Of a DNA stretch of 33,473 bases, positions 15,753 to 24,596 are shown in pieces. Below the pieces are notes generated by a model. The model did no database searches. It saw nothing but the letters and a program-made list of their open reading frames with translations, and had not been told where the DNA came from. A program made the translations under genes and the position numbers. Origin of the DNA: QHXM01 sp032160165 (lineage in GTDB: Bacteria > Acidobacteriota > Blastocatellia > Pyrinomonadales > Pyrinomonadaceae). The DNA lies in the NCBI GenBank assembly GCA_032160165.1, contig JAVHWA010000045.1, positions 1-33,473 on the forward strand, given 5' to 3'. Every line of letters starts with the position of its first letter. Position 1 is the first letter of the stretch.

Positions 15753-18575
15753 CTATTTAGTCACCGGCTTTCCTTCCGCGTCCAGGATTACGATTTCGCC
15801 GAGCTTCAACTCTCTTATGCCCGCTACGATCTTCGATCGGTCTCCCACAAGAAGCGTCGTGACTCCCCCGATGGCAGCATACTTCTTCGCCGCGGCGTTG
15901 ACTGAAGCGAGCGTCGCTCGCTCCAGCTCAGTTGTCTCTCGCTGCAACTCGGACATCGGCAGACCGTAAGCCCAGAGGTCCGAGATCTTGTCAGCGATGC
16001 GATCGAGAGATTCGAACTGCTGCGAGTAGCCGCGTATCCGGTTGGCCTTGGCGTTCGCCAGCTCCTTGTCCGTGATCGGCTTGTCGCCGCCGAAGTACTT
16101 CAACTCTTTTACAAACTCTTCGACGGACTCTTTCGTCTTGTTGGTTTGCACTCCACCGGATGAAACCCATGCGCCATACTTGGAATGGAAGACTGGAAAT
16201 GAAAAGACCCCATACGAATAGCCCTTGTCTTCCCGCAGATTGAGATTCAAGCGTGTTCCAAAGCCTCCGCCCCAGACAGCGTCAGCAAGGTTTATCGCGT
16301 AGTAATCATCCGTCTGGCGCGACGCGCCCGGCAATAGCTGAGACACGATCGTCTGGGCCGCATCCTGACGATCCACCAGGTAGACCTTTCCCGGACCAAC
16401 CGGGCTTGGCGCAGGAATCGATGTGACAGGGGCAGAGCCGCCTGACCACGTCCCGAAGTTTTGTTGAGCAAGGCTCTTCGCTTCGTCGAGGGTGATGTCC
16501 CCGACGAAGATCAGGGCCGAGCTTCCCGGCTTCCAATAGGTTTCATGGAAACCCTTAAAGTCCTCGCGCGACAACTTCTGCACCGTCGAAGGAAGGCCGT
16601 TGCTCGGTCGGCCGTATGGATGCTCTCTTCCGAATGCAAGCATCTGTCCGACGCGATTGGCGATTGCATTGGGGTCCTGTGCGTCCTGTGACAAGGCATC
16701 GAGGCGCTGCTTCTTTTCTCTGTCTATCTCTGCCTCGGGAAAGACAGGATTGCGGACGACGTCCGAAAAGATCGTAAGCGCGGGAGTAAGGTTTCGCTTT
16801 AAGACCTCGAACGAAACCGCTGTGCTCTCGTTACCGGCGCCGCCGTTAATCGACGTTCCCAAATCGCCCAGAGCGTCTTCGATCTCGATCGCGTTGCGCG
16901 TGCGGGTACCACGTTCCATTGTCTGGGCCGTCAGGTCCGCCAGGCCGTCCTTCCCCTGGGGATCACTGACGCTGCCCGCTTTCGTCACCAGTCGCACTGC
17001 GACTTTAGGCAAATCGTTTCGCTCGACAACGAAGATCTCCATGCCGTTTTCAAGTCTTCCGGTCTTGACCGGAGGAACCATGAACGGCCGGTCGCCGCCA
17101 AGCGAAGGCTGTTTAGAGCGATCAAGGGCGATCTGTGACTCGCGTCCGGACGTTTCGGGATGAAAGCGAACTACAAGCCGGTTGCGAGTGTTGAGCCATT
17201 TGCCCACCGCATCGCGCACGCTTTCAATCGTTGCGTTCCGATGGCGCGCAATGTCCGCCTCAAATTTATTTGGATCGCCGAGGAAGGTGTTGTACTGATT
17301 GAGCAGGTCAGCCTTGCCGCCGAAGCCGCCTATGCGTTCGAGGCCGGTCACAAAGCCAAACTCCCATTTCGTCTTGGCACGATTCAGTTCCGTCGCGGTA
17401 GGTCCGTCTTTGGCCAACCGAGCGATCTCGTCTGTGACGATCTGCTCAATTTGCGGAAGCTTTGTGCCGGGACGTGCGGTCACCCAGACCACGAAGTTGC
17501 TTGAGTTCTCTTTCGACCACTGAAACGAGACCGTATCGGAAGCGAGTTGTTTATCGTAAACCAGAACTTTGTTGAGCCTCGAGGATAGACCGTCAGTCAG
17601 GATGGTGGAGGTAAGATCGAGGTCGGCGTCTCCCTGATCGAAGAAGGCCGGCGTGTGCCACGAAAAATACGTGCGCTCCTGCGGCACCCGGTCGTTGACC
17701 TCGACGATCTTTTCGCTATCGAATTTCGGCATGTCTTTCGGAGGCCGATCAAGCGCAGGGCCGGCGGGAATCACGCCGAAGTATTTCTCCACCAGGCGCT
17801 TTGCCTCCGCCGGATCGAAGTCTCCCGCGATGACCAGGGACAAATCGTTCGGCGTGTAGTAGGTCTTGAAAAACTCCCTAACGTCGTCGACGCTTGCGGC
17901 TGTCAGGTCTTCATGACTTCCAAGCACATCATTCGAGTACGGGTGCCGGTATGGATACATGTTCTCCATCACCAGCTTGACCCATCGCCCATATGGCTGG
18001 TTCTCCAATCCCTGGCGCCGCTCGTTCTTTACTACGTCACGCTGATTGTCGAGTTTAAGTTTCGTCAAAGCGTCGGCGAGAGTAGCCAGGCGATCTGATT
18101 CGAGCCAGAGGATGTTCTCGAGATTTCCTGACGGCACGGTGGCAAAGTAGTTGGTTCGGTCCCAGCTGGTGGTACCGTTGACACCGCCTTCGAACAGGTT
18201 TGCTCCGGCTTTCTCGACGTAAGAGAAGTATTCGCCTTCGGCATTCTTCGATCCCTGAAACATCATATGCTCGAAGAGATGGGCAAAGCCTGTTCTGCCG
18301 ATTCTCTCGTTCTTCGAACCAACGTGATACCACTCGTTCACATGAACAACAGGAAGCTTGCGGTCGATATGCAGGATGACCTGAAGCCCGTTGGCAAGCG
18401 TGTACTTCTCGAAGCTGACTTTGGGAAGCGAGCCTGTTTGTGCGCCGGGAGCGATCGGTGTGGGCGGAGGAGTTGCGCCTCGACCTCTACGTGTCTGCGC
18501 CGCAAGTGGAGAAACGAGTAAGAGCAGAAGCAGCACGGCCGCAAGAGGAAGATGCCTGGGTTTGAGCGTGTCCAC
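15753..18575 (-). CDS. Secreted M16 (insulinase-family) zinc peptidase, two M16 halves
   Basis: A 940-residue exported peptidase with a clear signal peptide (hydrophobic 10-25, A-A-Q end). The first M16 half carries the inverted zinc motif HLFEH at 99-103; the third ligand is probably D180 or E185 in QRDVVKNERRQ. The second half (about 495-930) has the same fold signs, for example GLADLTAQTMERGT, but lacks HxxEH. This gives the usual pattern of one catalytic and one structural half in a single chain. It probably degrades oligopeptides in the periplasm or envelope. The start is a GTG at 18575 with AAGGAA upstream. Upstream is a 564-base REP-rich region and a divergent M28 peptidase gene. Confidence 0.93.
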   Translation of the reverse strand: MDTLKPRHLPLAAVLLLLLLVSPLAAQTRRGRGATPPPTPIAPGAQTGSLPKVSFEKYTLANGLQVILHIDRKLPVVHVNEWYHVGSKNERIGRTGFAHLFEHMMFQGSKNAEGEYFSYVEKAGANLFEGGVNGTTSWDRTNYFATVPSGNLENILWLESDRLATLADALTKLKLDNQRDVVKNERRQGLENQPYGRWVKLVMENMYPYRHPYSNDVLGSHEDLTAASVDDVREFFKTYYTPNDLSLVIAGDFDPAEAKRLVEKYFGVIPAGPALDRPPKDMPKFDSEKIVEVNDRVPQERTYFSWHTPAFFDQGDADLDLTSTILTDGLSSRLNKVLVYDKQLASDTVSFQWSKENSSNFVVWVTARPGTKLPQIEQIVTDEIARLAKDGPTATELNRAKTKWEFGFVTGLERIGGFGGKADLLNQYNTFLGDPNKFEADIARHRNATIESVRDAVGKWLNTRNRLVVRFHPETSGRESQIALDRSKQPSLGGDRPFMVPPVKTGRLENGMEIFVVERNDLPKVAVRLVTKAGSVSDPQGKDGLADLTAQTMERGTRTRNAIEIEDALGDLGTSINGGAGNESTAVSFEVLKRNLTPALTIFSDVVRNPVFPEAEIDREKKQRLDALSQDAQDPNAIANRVGQMLAFGREHPYGRPSNGLPSTVQKLSREDFKGFHETYWKPGSSALIFVGDITLDEAKSLAQQNFGTWSGGSAPVTSIPAPSPVGPGKVYLVDRQDAAQTIVSQLLPGASRQTDDYYAINLADAVWGGGFGTRLNLNLREDKGYSYGVFSFPVFHSKYGAWVSSGGVQTNKTKESVEEFVKELKYFGGDKPITDKELANAKANRIRGYSQQFESLDRIADKISDLWAYGLPMSELQRETTELERATLASVNAAAKKYAAIGGVTTLLVGDRSKIVAGIRELKLGEIVILDAEGKPVTK

Positions 18576-18773
18576 GTGGAATTCCTTTCAGGGATAGATG
18601 GCAATAGCGAAAGGCGGTCATTATAGACGAAGTTTCTAATTTCTGCGTTGGATTCGATGGAAAGGGGCGAGCGCCCAGTTGGAGTTGCGGTATTACGTTG
18701 GTTCGGTGATTTGGCTCGCCCTTCCCATGTCGCGATAGCGAGTCGGTCGGGACTCGTGAAATGGCACGACCTT

Positions 18774-18989
18774 AGTCCGCGAAGCGGACGAATGAGAATA
18801 GCCCAGCATTTCAATGCTGGGTAGAGGGCTCGGAGTTTGGTCAAGCCCGTGAAGCGGGCGACTGAATGCCCGTTTGGGCGAATGACTCCCCGAGGACTTC
18901 AGTCGTCCGTCTTGCGGACTCCATGCTCTCAAAGGCTCCTTTCCCCAGCGATGAATCGCTGGGCTTTTCTCATTCGTCCGCTTCGCGGG
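18774..18989. repeat. BIME-like inverted pair, second two-hairpin REP family
   Basis: Unit 1 is GTCCGC-GAA-GCGGAC (18774-18788), a 12-nt spacer, then CCCAGCATT-TC-AATGCTGGG (18801-18820). Unit 2 is inverted: CCCAGCGAT-GA-ATCGCTGGG (18943-18962), a 12-nt spacer, then GTCCGC-TTC-GCGGGC (18975-18989). Between them lie GCCCGT-GAA-GCGGGC (18844-18858), GCCC-GTTT-GGGC (18867-18878) and GTCCG-TCTTG-CGGAC (18904-18918). This is in the 564-base gene-free stretch 18576-19139 between divergent peptidase genes; otherwise that stretch shows only unassigned promoter DNA. Confidence 0.9.
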
Positions 18990-19139
18990 CTGTTGCGCCA
19001 TTGCTCCTTCCGAGAGATTCGCTGACACCCACCGAGAATAGGATCTCAGTCCTTCCATCCTGACGCTTGTCTTTCCTGTCCTGCTGATCTTATGCTGCTG
19101 CATTCAACCGATCCGCAACCCCAGCGAAAGAGACTTGAG

Positions 19140-21419
19140 ATGATCAACAGCAAGAACACGATGAGAAGTTGTGCCCTCGTCCTGATTTTGAGTACGACGC
19201 TATTGGCGCGAATTGGCATCGCGGACACACACCCCTTGCTCGGCTTCAGCGGCGAGAACTCCGCTCGACAACGAGAGCTGGAAACACGTTTTGATTCTCT
19301 TCTCAACAAGGAGAATCTGCGCGAGTGGATGAAGCGTCTCTCGGCGCGGCCACATCATCTGGGTTCCGCATACGGAAAAGAGAACGCCGAGTATATCGCT
19401 TCGCTATTCCGCGCGTGGGGCTATCAGACGGAGATCGAGAGATTCGACGTGCTCTTCCCCACACCGAAGTCGCGCCTGCTCGAAATGACGGGCCCCGAGA
19501 AGTTCACCGCACGCCTGGCAGAGCCCGCGCTCACGGAAGATTCTACGACCAGCCAATCTGCAGAGCAGCTCCCGGTCTACAACGCATACTCAATCGACGG
19601 GGACGTCACCGGCCAGCTTGTTTATGTTAACTACGGAATTCCTAAAGACTATGAAGCGCTTGCCGAACGCGGGGTAGACGTCAAAGGCAAGATCGTTATC
19701 GCGCGTTACGGAGGATCATGGCGCGGGATCAAGCCTAAGGTCGCGGCCGAACATGGGGCCATCGGGTGCCTGATCTATTCAGATCCGCGAGACGATGGTT
19801 ATTTCCAGGGAGAGGTCTATCCCAGGGGCGCATGGCGCAATGAAAACGGGGCGCAGCGCGGCTCTGTCGCCGACATGCCGCTTTATCCGGGCGACCCTTT
19901 GACTCCCGGCGTCGGCGCGACCAAAGATGCCAAGCGACTTCCCATCAAGAATGCGCCCACGCTGACCACTATTCCCGTCATGCCGATCTCTTACGGCGAC
20001 GCACAACCACTTTTGCGCGCGCTCGCTGGACCGATGGCTCCGGAAGAATGGCGCGGGGCGCTTCCCATTTCCTACCATATCGGCCCAGGGCCGGCCACGG
20101 TGCATCTCAAGCTGGCGTTCGAATGGAACATCGTGCCAGCCTATGATGTCATAGCCAGGTTAGCCGGAAGCGAACGGCCCGATGAATGGATCATCAGGGG
20201 CAATCACCACGACGCCTGGGTCAACGGGGCCGACGATCCGCTCAGCGGACTGGTGGCCGAGATGGAGGAAGCGCGCAGTATAGGGGAACTGGCGAAGAGC
20301 GGTTGGAAGCCGAAGCGCACGATCGTATTCGCCGCGTGGGATGGAGAAGAGCCCGGACTGCTAGGTTCGACTGAGTGGGTTGAGACGCATGCGGATCTCT
20401 TGAAGCGAAACGCCGCCGTCTATATCAATTCCGACACAAACGGACGGGGCTTTCTCGGTGTCAGCGGCTCGCACACTTTGGAACGATTTATCAACGAGGT
20501 CGCCCGTGATGTTCCCGACCCCCAGACCAAGGTCTCTGTACTTGAACGAAGCCGCGCGCTGAGAATCTCGAGAGCAAACTTCGACGATCGCCGCGACCTT
20601 CGCGAACGAGCCGACCTGCGGATCAGCGCGCTGGGCTCCGGTTCCGATTACACTTCGTTCCTCGACCATCTGGGAATCGCCTCGCTCAATCTGGGATATG
20701 GCGGAGAAGATGGCGGCGGATCGTATCACTCGATCTATGATTCGTTCGTCCATTACACGCGGTTCATCGATCCAAACTTCGACTATGGGATCGCTCTCGC
20801 GAAGACGGGTGGACGCGCGGTGCTGAGATTGGCGAACTCCGACGTACTCCCTTTCTATTTCAATGGAATGGCGGACGCAGTCGACAAATATGTGGGCGAA
20901 GTTGGAAAGCTGGCCGATGACATGCGCAAAGACACGGACGATAAGAACCGTCAAATCAGGGAGCACACTCTGGAGGTCATTGCTGACCCGACAGAGGTGT
21001 TCGTACTTCCGAAACCGGAAGCGCCGGTGCCCTATCTCAACTTCGCTCCCTTACAGAATTCGCTTAGGCGCTTGAAAGAGAGCGCGCGCGCCTACGATGC
21101 CGCCATGAACGACGGCGTAACAGCCGGGCGAACGCCCTCGCTCGGCACGCAGAAGTCGCTCGACGACGTCCTGATCAGGACCGAGCGTGCTATGACTCGC
21201 GAACAGGGATTGCCTCGCCGCTCATGGTTCAAACACCAGATATACGCGCCAGGTTTCTACACCGGTTATGGTGTCAAGACCTTGCCGGGTGTTCGCGAAG
21301 CCATCGAACAGCGGAACTGGAAAGAAGCGAGCGAGCAGGTAATCATAGTGGCGGAAACCATTGACCGGCTGAGCGCAGAAATTGATCGGGCTACAGGCAT
21401 CGTGAAACGCGGGGGTTGA
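19140..21419 (+). CDS. Secreted M28 zinc peptidase, glutamate carboxypeptidase II type
   Basis: A 759-residue exported protein of the family of human glutamate carboxypeptidase II: a PA-domain-bearing M28B aminopeptidase or carboxypeptidase followed by a transferrin-receptor-like dimerisation domain. The signal peptide lies at about 8-28. The PA insertion is at about 120-270. The two-zinc centre is complete: H356 and D366 (HHDAWVNGADD), E403/E404 (WDGEEPG), D432 (NSDTNG) and H530 (GSYHSIYDS). The C-terminal helical region is from about 590. The ATG at 19140 is chosen; the frame is open to 19092 and an ATG at 19161 is an alternative. It probably removes C-terminal acidic residues or trims peptides. 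Confidence 0.93.
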   Translation: MINSKNTMRSCALVLILSTTLLARIGIADTHPLLGFSGENSARQRELETRFDSLLNKENLREWMKRLSARPHHLGSAYGKENAEYIASLFRAWGYQTEIERFDVLFPTPKSRLLEMTGPEKFTARLAEPALTEDSTTSQSAEQLPVYNAYSIDGDVTGQLVYVNYGIPKDYEALAERGVDVKGKIVIARYGGSWRGIKPKVAAEHGAIGCLIYSDPRDDGYFQGEVYPRGAWRNENGAQRGSVADMPLYPGDPLTPGVGATKDAKRLPIKNAPTLTTIPVMPISYGDAQPLLRALAGPMAPEEWRGALPISYHIGPGPATVHLKLAFEWNIVPAYDVIARLAGSERPDEWIIRGNHHDAWVNGADDPLSGLVAEMEEARSIGELAKSGWKPKRTIVFAAWDGEEPGLLGSTEWVETHADLLKRNAAVYINSDTNGRGFLGVSGSHTLERFINEVARDVPDPQTKVSVLERSRALRISRANFDDRRDLRERADLRISALGSGSDYTSFLDHLGIASLNLGYGGEDGGGSYHSIYDSFVHYTRFIDPNFDYGIALAKTGGRAVLRLANSDVLPFYFNGMADAVDKYVGEVGKLADDMRKDTDDKNRQIREHTLEVIADPTEVFVLPKPEAPVPYLNFAPLQNSLRRLKESARAYDAAMNDGVTAGRTPSLGTQKSLDDVLIRTERAMTREQGLPRRSWFKHQIYAPGFYTGYGVKTLPGVREAIEQRNWKEASEQVIIVAETIDRLSAEIDRATGIVKRGG

Positions 21420-21508
21420 CAAGCCCAAACCACGCTACTGGCGAGAGCAGTCGCAACACTAGGTATGTCCGCCGAATCGTGAGAGCTTGCGTGACCTCTC
21501 AGTTATGA

Positions 21509-21546
21509 GGGGGGCGAGCTGCGGCCCTAGCTGCAGCGCGCCCCCC
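21509..21546. repeat. Strong GC-rich hairpin between two peptidase genes
   Basis: GGGGGGCG (21509-21516) plus GCTGC (21518-21522) pair with GCAGC (21533-21537) and CGCCCCCC (21539-21546), giving a 13-bp stem with one mismatch and a 10-base loop. It is the main structure in the 322-base gap 21420-21741. It could end the M28 transcript, but no T-run follows. Another short GC-rich palindrome lies near 21620-21640. Confidence 0.75.
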
Positions 21547-21741
21547 CTGGAGCGCGTAGCGATTCCGAAATGAGAAGCTACATAGGTGAAGCAGCATAGT
21601 AAGAGTTGAAGCATCAGCGGGGGCGCGCTCGCTGCGCGAGGTTGCCCGCCTTCCCGACCTGGGAGATCTTCAAGCAGCGTGTTGCTCGCCATATACTTGT
21701 TGAGCTAACGCGATGAAAGATTGGGAGGAGACGAGATTTCA

Positions 21742-23442
21742 ATGACTTCAGTTATGAAACGCTGTTCGCTGGGACTGATCTTGAGTCTCGGGATGTCAAT
21801 GGCCGCTAATTCTAAACACAACCAGCCTGAGAGAGTGCCCGCGGACACATCACTCGCCTCCAAGATCCGCCGCTTTGCGCCGACCGTCGTCACGGCAGAC
21901 ATCTCTGGACTGTCGGCCAGCGACCGGCGCGCGCTCACCAAAATCATAGCCGCCGCCCGACTCCTGGACCCGCTCTTCCTAAGGCAGGTATGGAACGGCA
22001 ACGAAGCTTTGCAAAAAAAACTTCAACTGGACAAGACCGCGGAGTGGCGCGAGCGCCTGCACTACTTCAAGATCAACAACGGTCCATGGTCGCGGCTTGA
22101 TGGCAATGAACCGTTCGTTAACGGAGTGCCCAGGGAGAAACCGCCGCAAGCCAACTACTACCCCGATAACATCACTAAAGATGAGTTCAACGCGTGGGTG
22201 CAGGGTCTTAGTGAGGCGGAGAAAGAGCGCGCCACTGGGTTCTTCTATGTCGTTCGCCGCGATGCTAACGGGAAACTGAAAACTGTTCCTTACAGCGAAG
22301 AGTATCGCGAGTTTCTGGCGCCCGCTGCAAAGCTTTTGCGCGAGGCCGCGGCATTAACCACGAACCAAACTTTGAGAAGCTTTCTCATTAAGCGCGCGGA
22401 CTCTTTTGCGTCCAACGACTACTACGCTAGCGATGTGGCCTGGATGGACCTCGAAGCTCCTATTGAAGTGACAATCGGCCCTTATGAGACTTATGAAGAC
22501 GAGCTCTTCGGATACAAAGCGGCATTCGAAGCATACGTCACCCTGCGCGACGAGGCAGAGTCGGCGAAGCTGGCGAAATTCAGCCAGTACCTACAGGAAT
22601 TGGAGGACCATCTGCCGATCGACCAGCGATATCGCAATCCGAAGCTGGGCGCTGCTTCCCCGATTCGTGTCGTTAACGAAGTATTCGCATCCGGCGAGGG
22701 AAACAGCGGCGTGCAGACAGCAGCCTACAACCTTCCGAATGATGAGCGCGTTGTGAAAGAGAAGGGCTCGAAGCGCGTGATGCTCAAGAACGTGCAGGAG
22801 GCAAAGTTCAAGCAGGCGTTGATTCCGATTTCGAAGGCCGTACTCGCTCCGGCCGATCAACGAGATATTAGCTTTGACGCCTTCTTCACGCATATCCTCG
22901 CGCACGAGCTGATGCATGGCCTGGGTCCGCATAACATCACGGTCGACGGCCAGGAGGCGACGGTGCGGAAACAGCTCAAGGAACTTGCCTCAGCATTCGA
23001 GGAGGCGAAGGCCGACATCACAGGACTTTGGGCATTGCAGTATCTGATTGACAAGGGTGTGGTCGATAAAGCGATGGAGCGCACGCTCTACACGACATTT
23101 CTCGCTAGCGCGTTTCGCTCCGTCCGCTTCGGCATTACCGAGGCGCACGGCAAAGGCATCGCTATGCAGTTCAATTATCTGGAGGACCAGGGCGCGATTG
23201 ATTTCAACCAAAAGACAGGAAGATGGTCGATCAACCGGGGGAAGATTAAGGAAGCAGTGCGAAAACTGACGCACGACATCATGACCATTCAGGCCGAAGG
23301 GTCTTACACCAAAGCGAAAGAGATGCTCGATAAGTACGGCATCATCAGGCCGCAGATGCAGAAGGCGCTTGGCGCGATGACCGACATTCCGGTGGACATC
23401 GAACCGATCTTTCCCATGGCCGAATCGCGCTCTCGACGATAG
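21742..23442 (+). CDS. Dipeptidyl-peptidase III-like (M49) zinc peptidase
   Basis: A 566-residue zinc peptidase. The zinc site reads H388-E-L-M-H392 within AHELMHGLGPHN, with a distal E420-E421-A-K-A-D425. Classical M49 enzymes have HExxGH plus EExxAE/D, so this belongs to the shorter-motif bacterial branch with HExxH. It probably removes dipeptides from the N-terminus of short peptides. The N-terminus is weakly hydrophobic (residues 4-20), so export is possible. The ATG at 21742 is chosen with GGAGGAG about eleven bases upstream; the frame is open to a TTG at 21721, and an ATG at 21754 is an alternative. It follows the M28 gene on the same strand and precedes a basic-tailed protein by 39 bases. 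Confidence 0.85.
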   Translation: MTSVMKRCSLGLILSLGMSMAANSKHNQPERVPADTSLASKIRRFAPTVVTADISGLSASDRRALTKIIAAARLLDPLFLRQVWNGNEALQKKLQLDKTAEWRERLHYFKINNGPWSRLDGNEPFVNGVPREKPPQANYYPDNITKDEFNAWVQGLSEAEKERATGFFYVVRRDANGKLKTVPYSEEYREFLAPAAKLLREAAALTTNQTLRSFLIKRADSFASNDYYASDVAWMDLEAPIEVTIGPYETYEDELFGYKAAFEAYVTLRDEAESAKLAKFSQYLQELEDHLPIDQRYRNPKLGAASPIRVVNEVFASGEGNSGVQTAAYNLPNDERVVKEKGSKRVMLKNVQEAKFKQALIPISKAVLAPADQRDISFDAFFTHILAHELMHGLGPHNITVDGQEATVRKQLKELASAFEEAKADITGLWALQYLIDKGVVDKAMERTLYTTFLASAFRSVRFGITEAHGKGIAMQFNYLEDQGAIDFNQKTGRWSINRGKIKEAVRKLTHDIMTIQAEGSYTKAKEMLDKYGIIRPQMQKALGAMTDIPVDIEPIFPMAESRSRR

Positions 23443-23481
23443 AAATGGATTTGGACTCAGATCAAGGGGGTTTACTAACGC

Positions 23482-24114
23482 GTGGACGATAAGATAATCA
23501 CTGGTGCGGCTGAAGCTGCCATCGAGGATTTGCAACTGGATTGCCGGGTCGAGGGCGTGCGCCATCTTTCGGGTGACGTCGAGTGGTGCGTAGAGTTCTC
23601 AGGAAAGTACGGACCGCTGCGAGACGACTTTAAGAACCAGTTCGACAAGGAGAACAGCTCGAAGGTCGTTCGAGAAAAGATAAAGCGCCATCTGCTCGAG
23701 CAGGTGACGAAGATTCGAAGCAACACCGGCAAAACCAAAAGACCCAGATCGATGTCGAAGGGTAAGCGCGACCATGGTCCCGGGAGTGAAAGCTCGTACA
23801 AATTCATCGACGAAGCGTTTGATCGCGCCGCAAAGCTGGCGGGACAGGTGGTAGAGCGCGTTTCAGGAGTCGCGGGCGCTGCGCGGGCGGTGGTCAGCGA
23901 GATCGCGGAGAAGCTGCCGCCCGTCACGATCGAAGTTCAAACGGTTGCACCTTCAACCAGGAAACGATCAACTCGGGCCGCAAAGCCCAAAGCTGCTGCC
24001 GCGCGTAAGGCGCCTACCGCACGCAAGAAAGCCAGTAAGAGTGCCACGTCGAAGAGCGGAGCGAAGAGTAAGAGAGCGGCAAAGAAGGGTAAGGAAGTCG
24101 CGAGGCGCAGGTAA
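23482..24114 (+). CDS. Protein with histone H1-like Lys/Ala-rich tail
   Basis: The N-terminal domain is not recognised. Residues 1-75 are a mixed acidic domain with C20 and C36. Residues 76-100 are basic. Residues 105-150 include helical FDRAAKLAGQVVERV. From about 157 to the end, an Arg/Lys/Ala/Ser-rich tail of repeated K-A and R-K pairs resembles bacterial histone H1-like and AlgP-like tails. Such tails bind DNA or RNA non-specifically, so a nucleoid or RNA-associated role is likely but unproven. Start is a GTG at 23482 with AAGGGGG twelve bases upstream. It is possibly co-transcribed with the M49 gene and is followed by a terminator-like hairpin. Confidence 0.82.
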   Translation: MDDKIITGAAEAAIEDLQLDCRVEGVRHLSGDVEWCVEFSGKYGPLRDDFKNQFDKENSSKVVREKIKRHLLEQVTKIRSNTGKTKRPRSMSKGKRDHGPGSESSYKFIDEAFDRAAKLAGQVVERVSGVAGAARAVVSEIAEKLPPVTIEVQTVAPSTRKRSTRAAKPKAAAARKAPTARKKASKSATSKSGAKSKRAAKKGKEVARRR

Positions 24115-24137
24115 AGTTGCGTGATCGATAGGATTAC

Positions 24138-24172
24138 GAAGGGTCGCAGCATCGTTCCCGATGCGACCCTTC
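24138..24172 (+). terminator. Terminator-like hairpin after the basic-tailed gene
   Basis: GAAGGGTC (24138-24145) pairs with GACCCTTC (24165-24172), and GCATCG (24149-24154) with CGATGC (24159-24164) around the loop TTCC, with a three-base bulge. The pairing is strong and lies 24 bases after the stop codon. No T-run follows, so efficiency as an intrinsic terminator is uncertain. It also lies downstream of the convergent metallothionein-like gene. Confidence 0.6.
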
Positions 24173-24283
24173 AGAATTTATACCACGACGCTCTTTATAC
24201 CGAGGGCGTCTTTTAGTACTAGGGCGCCACGCCCGCAGGGGGGATGACGCGAGTTACGATTGCGGCGAGTTCGGTTTGGCTTC

Positions 24284-24439
24284 TCAGAAATTGCCGGAGC
24301 AATTCTCGTGGCCGCAGTCGCAATCGAGTTCTATTGTGTCGCCTGTGCCTTCGCACGAAGCGCTGCAGTACTTGGTGCCTTCAGTGGCAGGACAGCTGCA
24401 GGTCGGGTTTTTACAGATTTTTTCTTTCTCGTCTGCCAT
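24284..24439 (-). CDS. Metallothionein-like small cysteine-rich protein
   Basis: A 51-residue protein with eight cysteines (9, 14, 16, 25, 29, 40, 42, 47) and one histidine (44). The arrangement CxCP ... KYCSxxCEG ... CxCGHxxC matches the bacterial metallothionein (SmtA/PmtA) pattern, including the Y-C-S and C-G-H elements that fold around a zinc cluster. It should bind zinc, cadmium or copper in the cytoplasm for storage or detoxification. The ATG at 24439 has an excellent ribosome binding site, GGAGGA, eight bases upstream, and the stop is TGA. The opposite strand has longer open frames, but they lack ribosome binding sites and family likeness. No SmtB-type operator was identified in the 157 bases upstream. 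Confidence 0.87.
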   Translation of the reverse strand: MADEKEKICKNPTCSCPATEGTKYCSASCEGTGDTIELDCDCGHENCSGNF

Positions 24440-24560
24440 CGAACATTCCTCCAACTAAGTTTAGATTGCTGAGGTTCAGCACAGTAACACACACGGCCAT
24501 GTGATTAGAAGTGGGTTCGAATCCTCGTAGGGGTGCGGTCTGGAATTTAGTTAGCCGTGG

Positions 24561-24575
24561 AGCGCCAACGGCGCT
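24561..24575. repeat. Solo small REP-like hairpin
   Basis: AGCGCC-AAC-GGCGCT, a 6-bp stem with a 3-nt loop, lies 21 bases before the FAD oxidoreductase ATG. It resembles one half of the two-hairpin units elsewhere in the window, without the 12-nt spacer and second stem. It may simply be a leader hairpin. Confidence 0.5.
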
Positions 24576-24596
24576 GAGAGCAAAGCTGAGGACACC

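Noticed and set aside
23482..23927. Minus-strand frame of 150 residues opposite the basic-tailed gene
   Set aside because: Ser/Thr/Arg-rich antisense translation with no ribosome binding site or family likeness.
24505..24540. T-arm-like sequence GGGTTCGAATCC suggesting a tRNA 3' end
   Set aside because: The flanking bases do not make a five-pair T stem, and no matching acceptor, D or anticodon arms are found upstream. It could be a tRNA remnant but cannot be supported.
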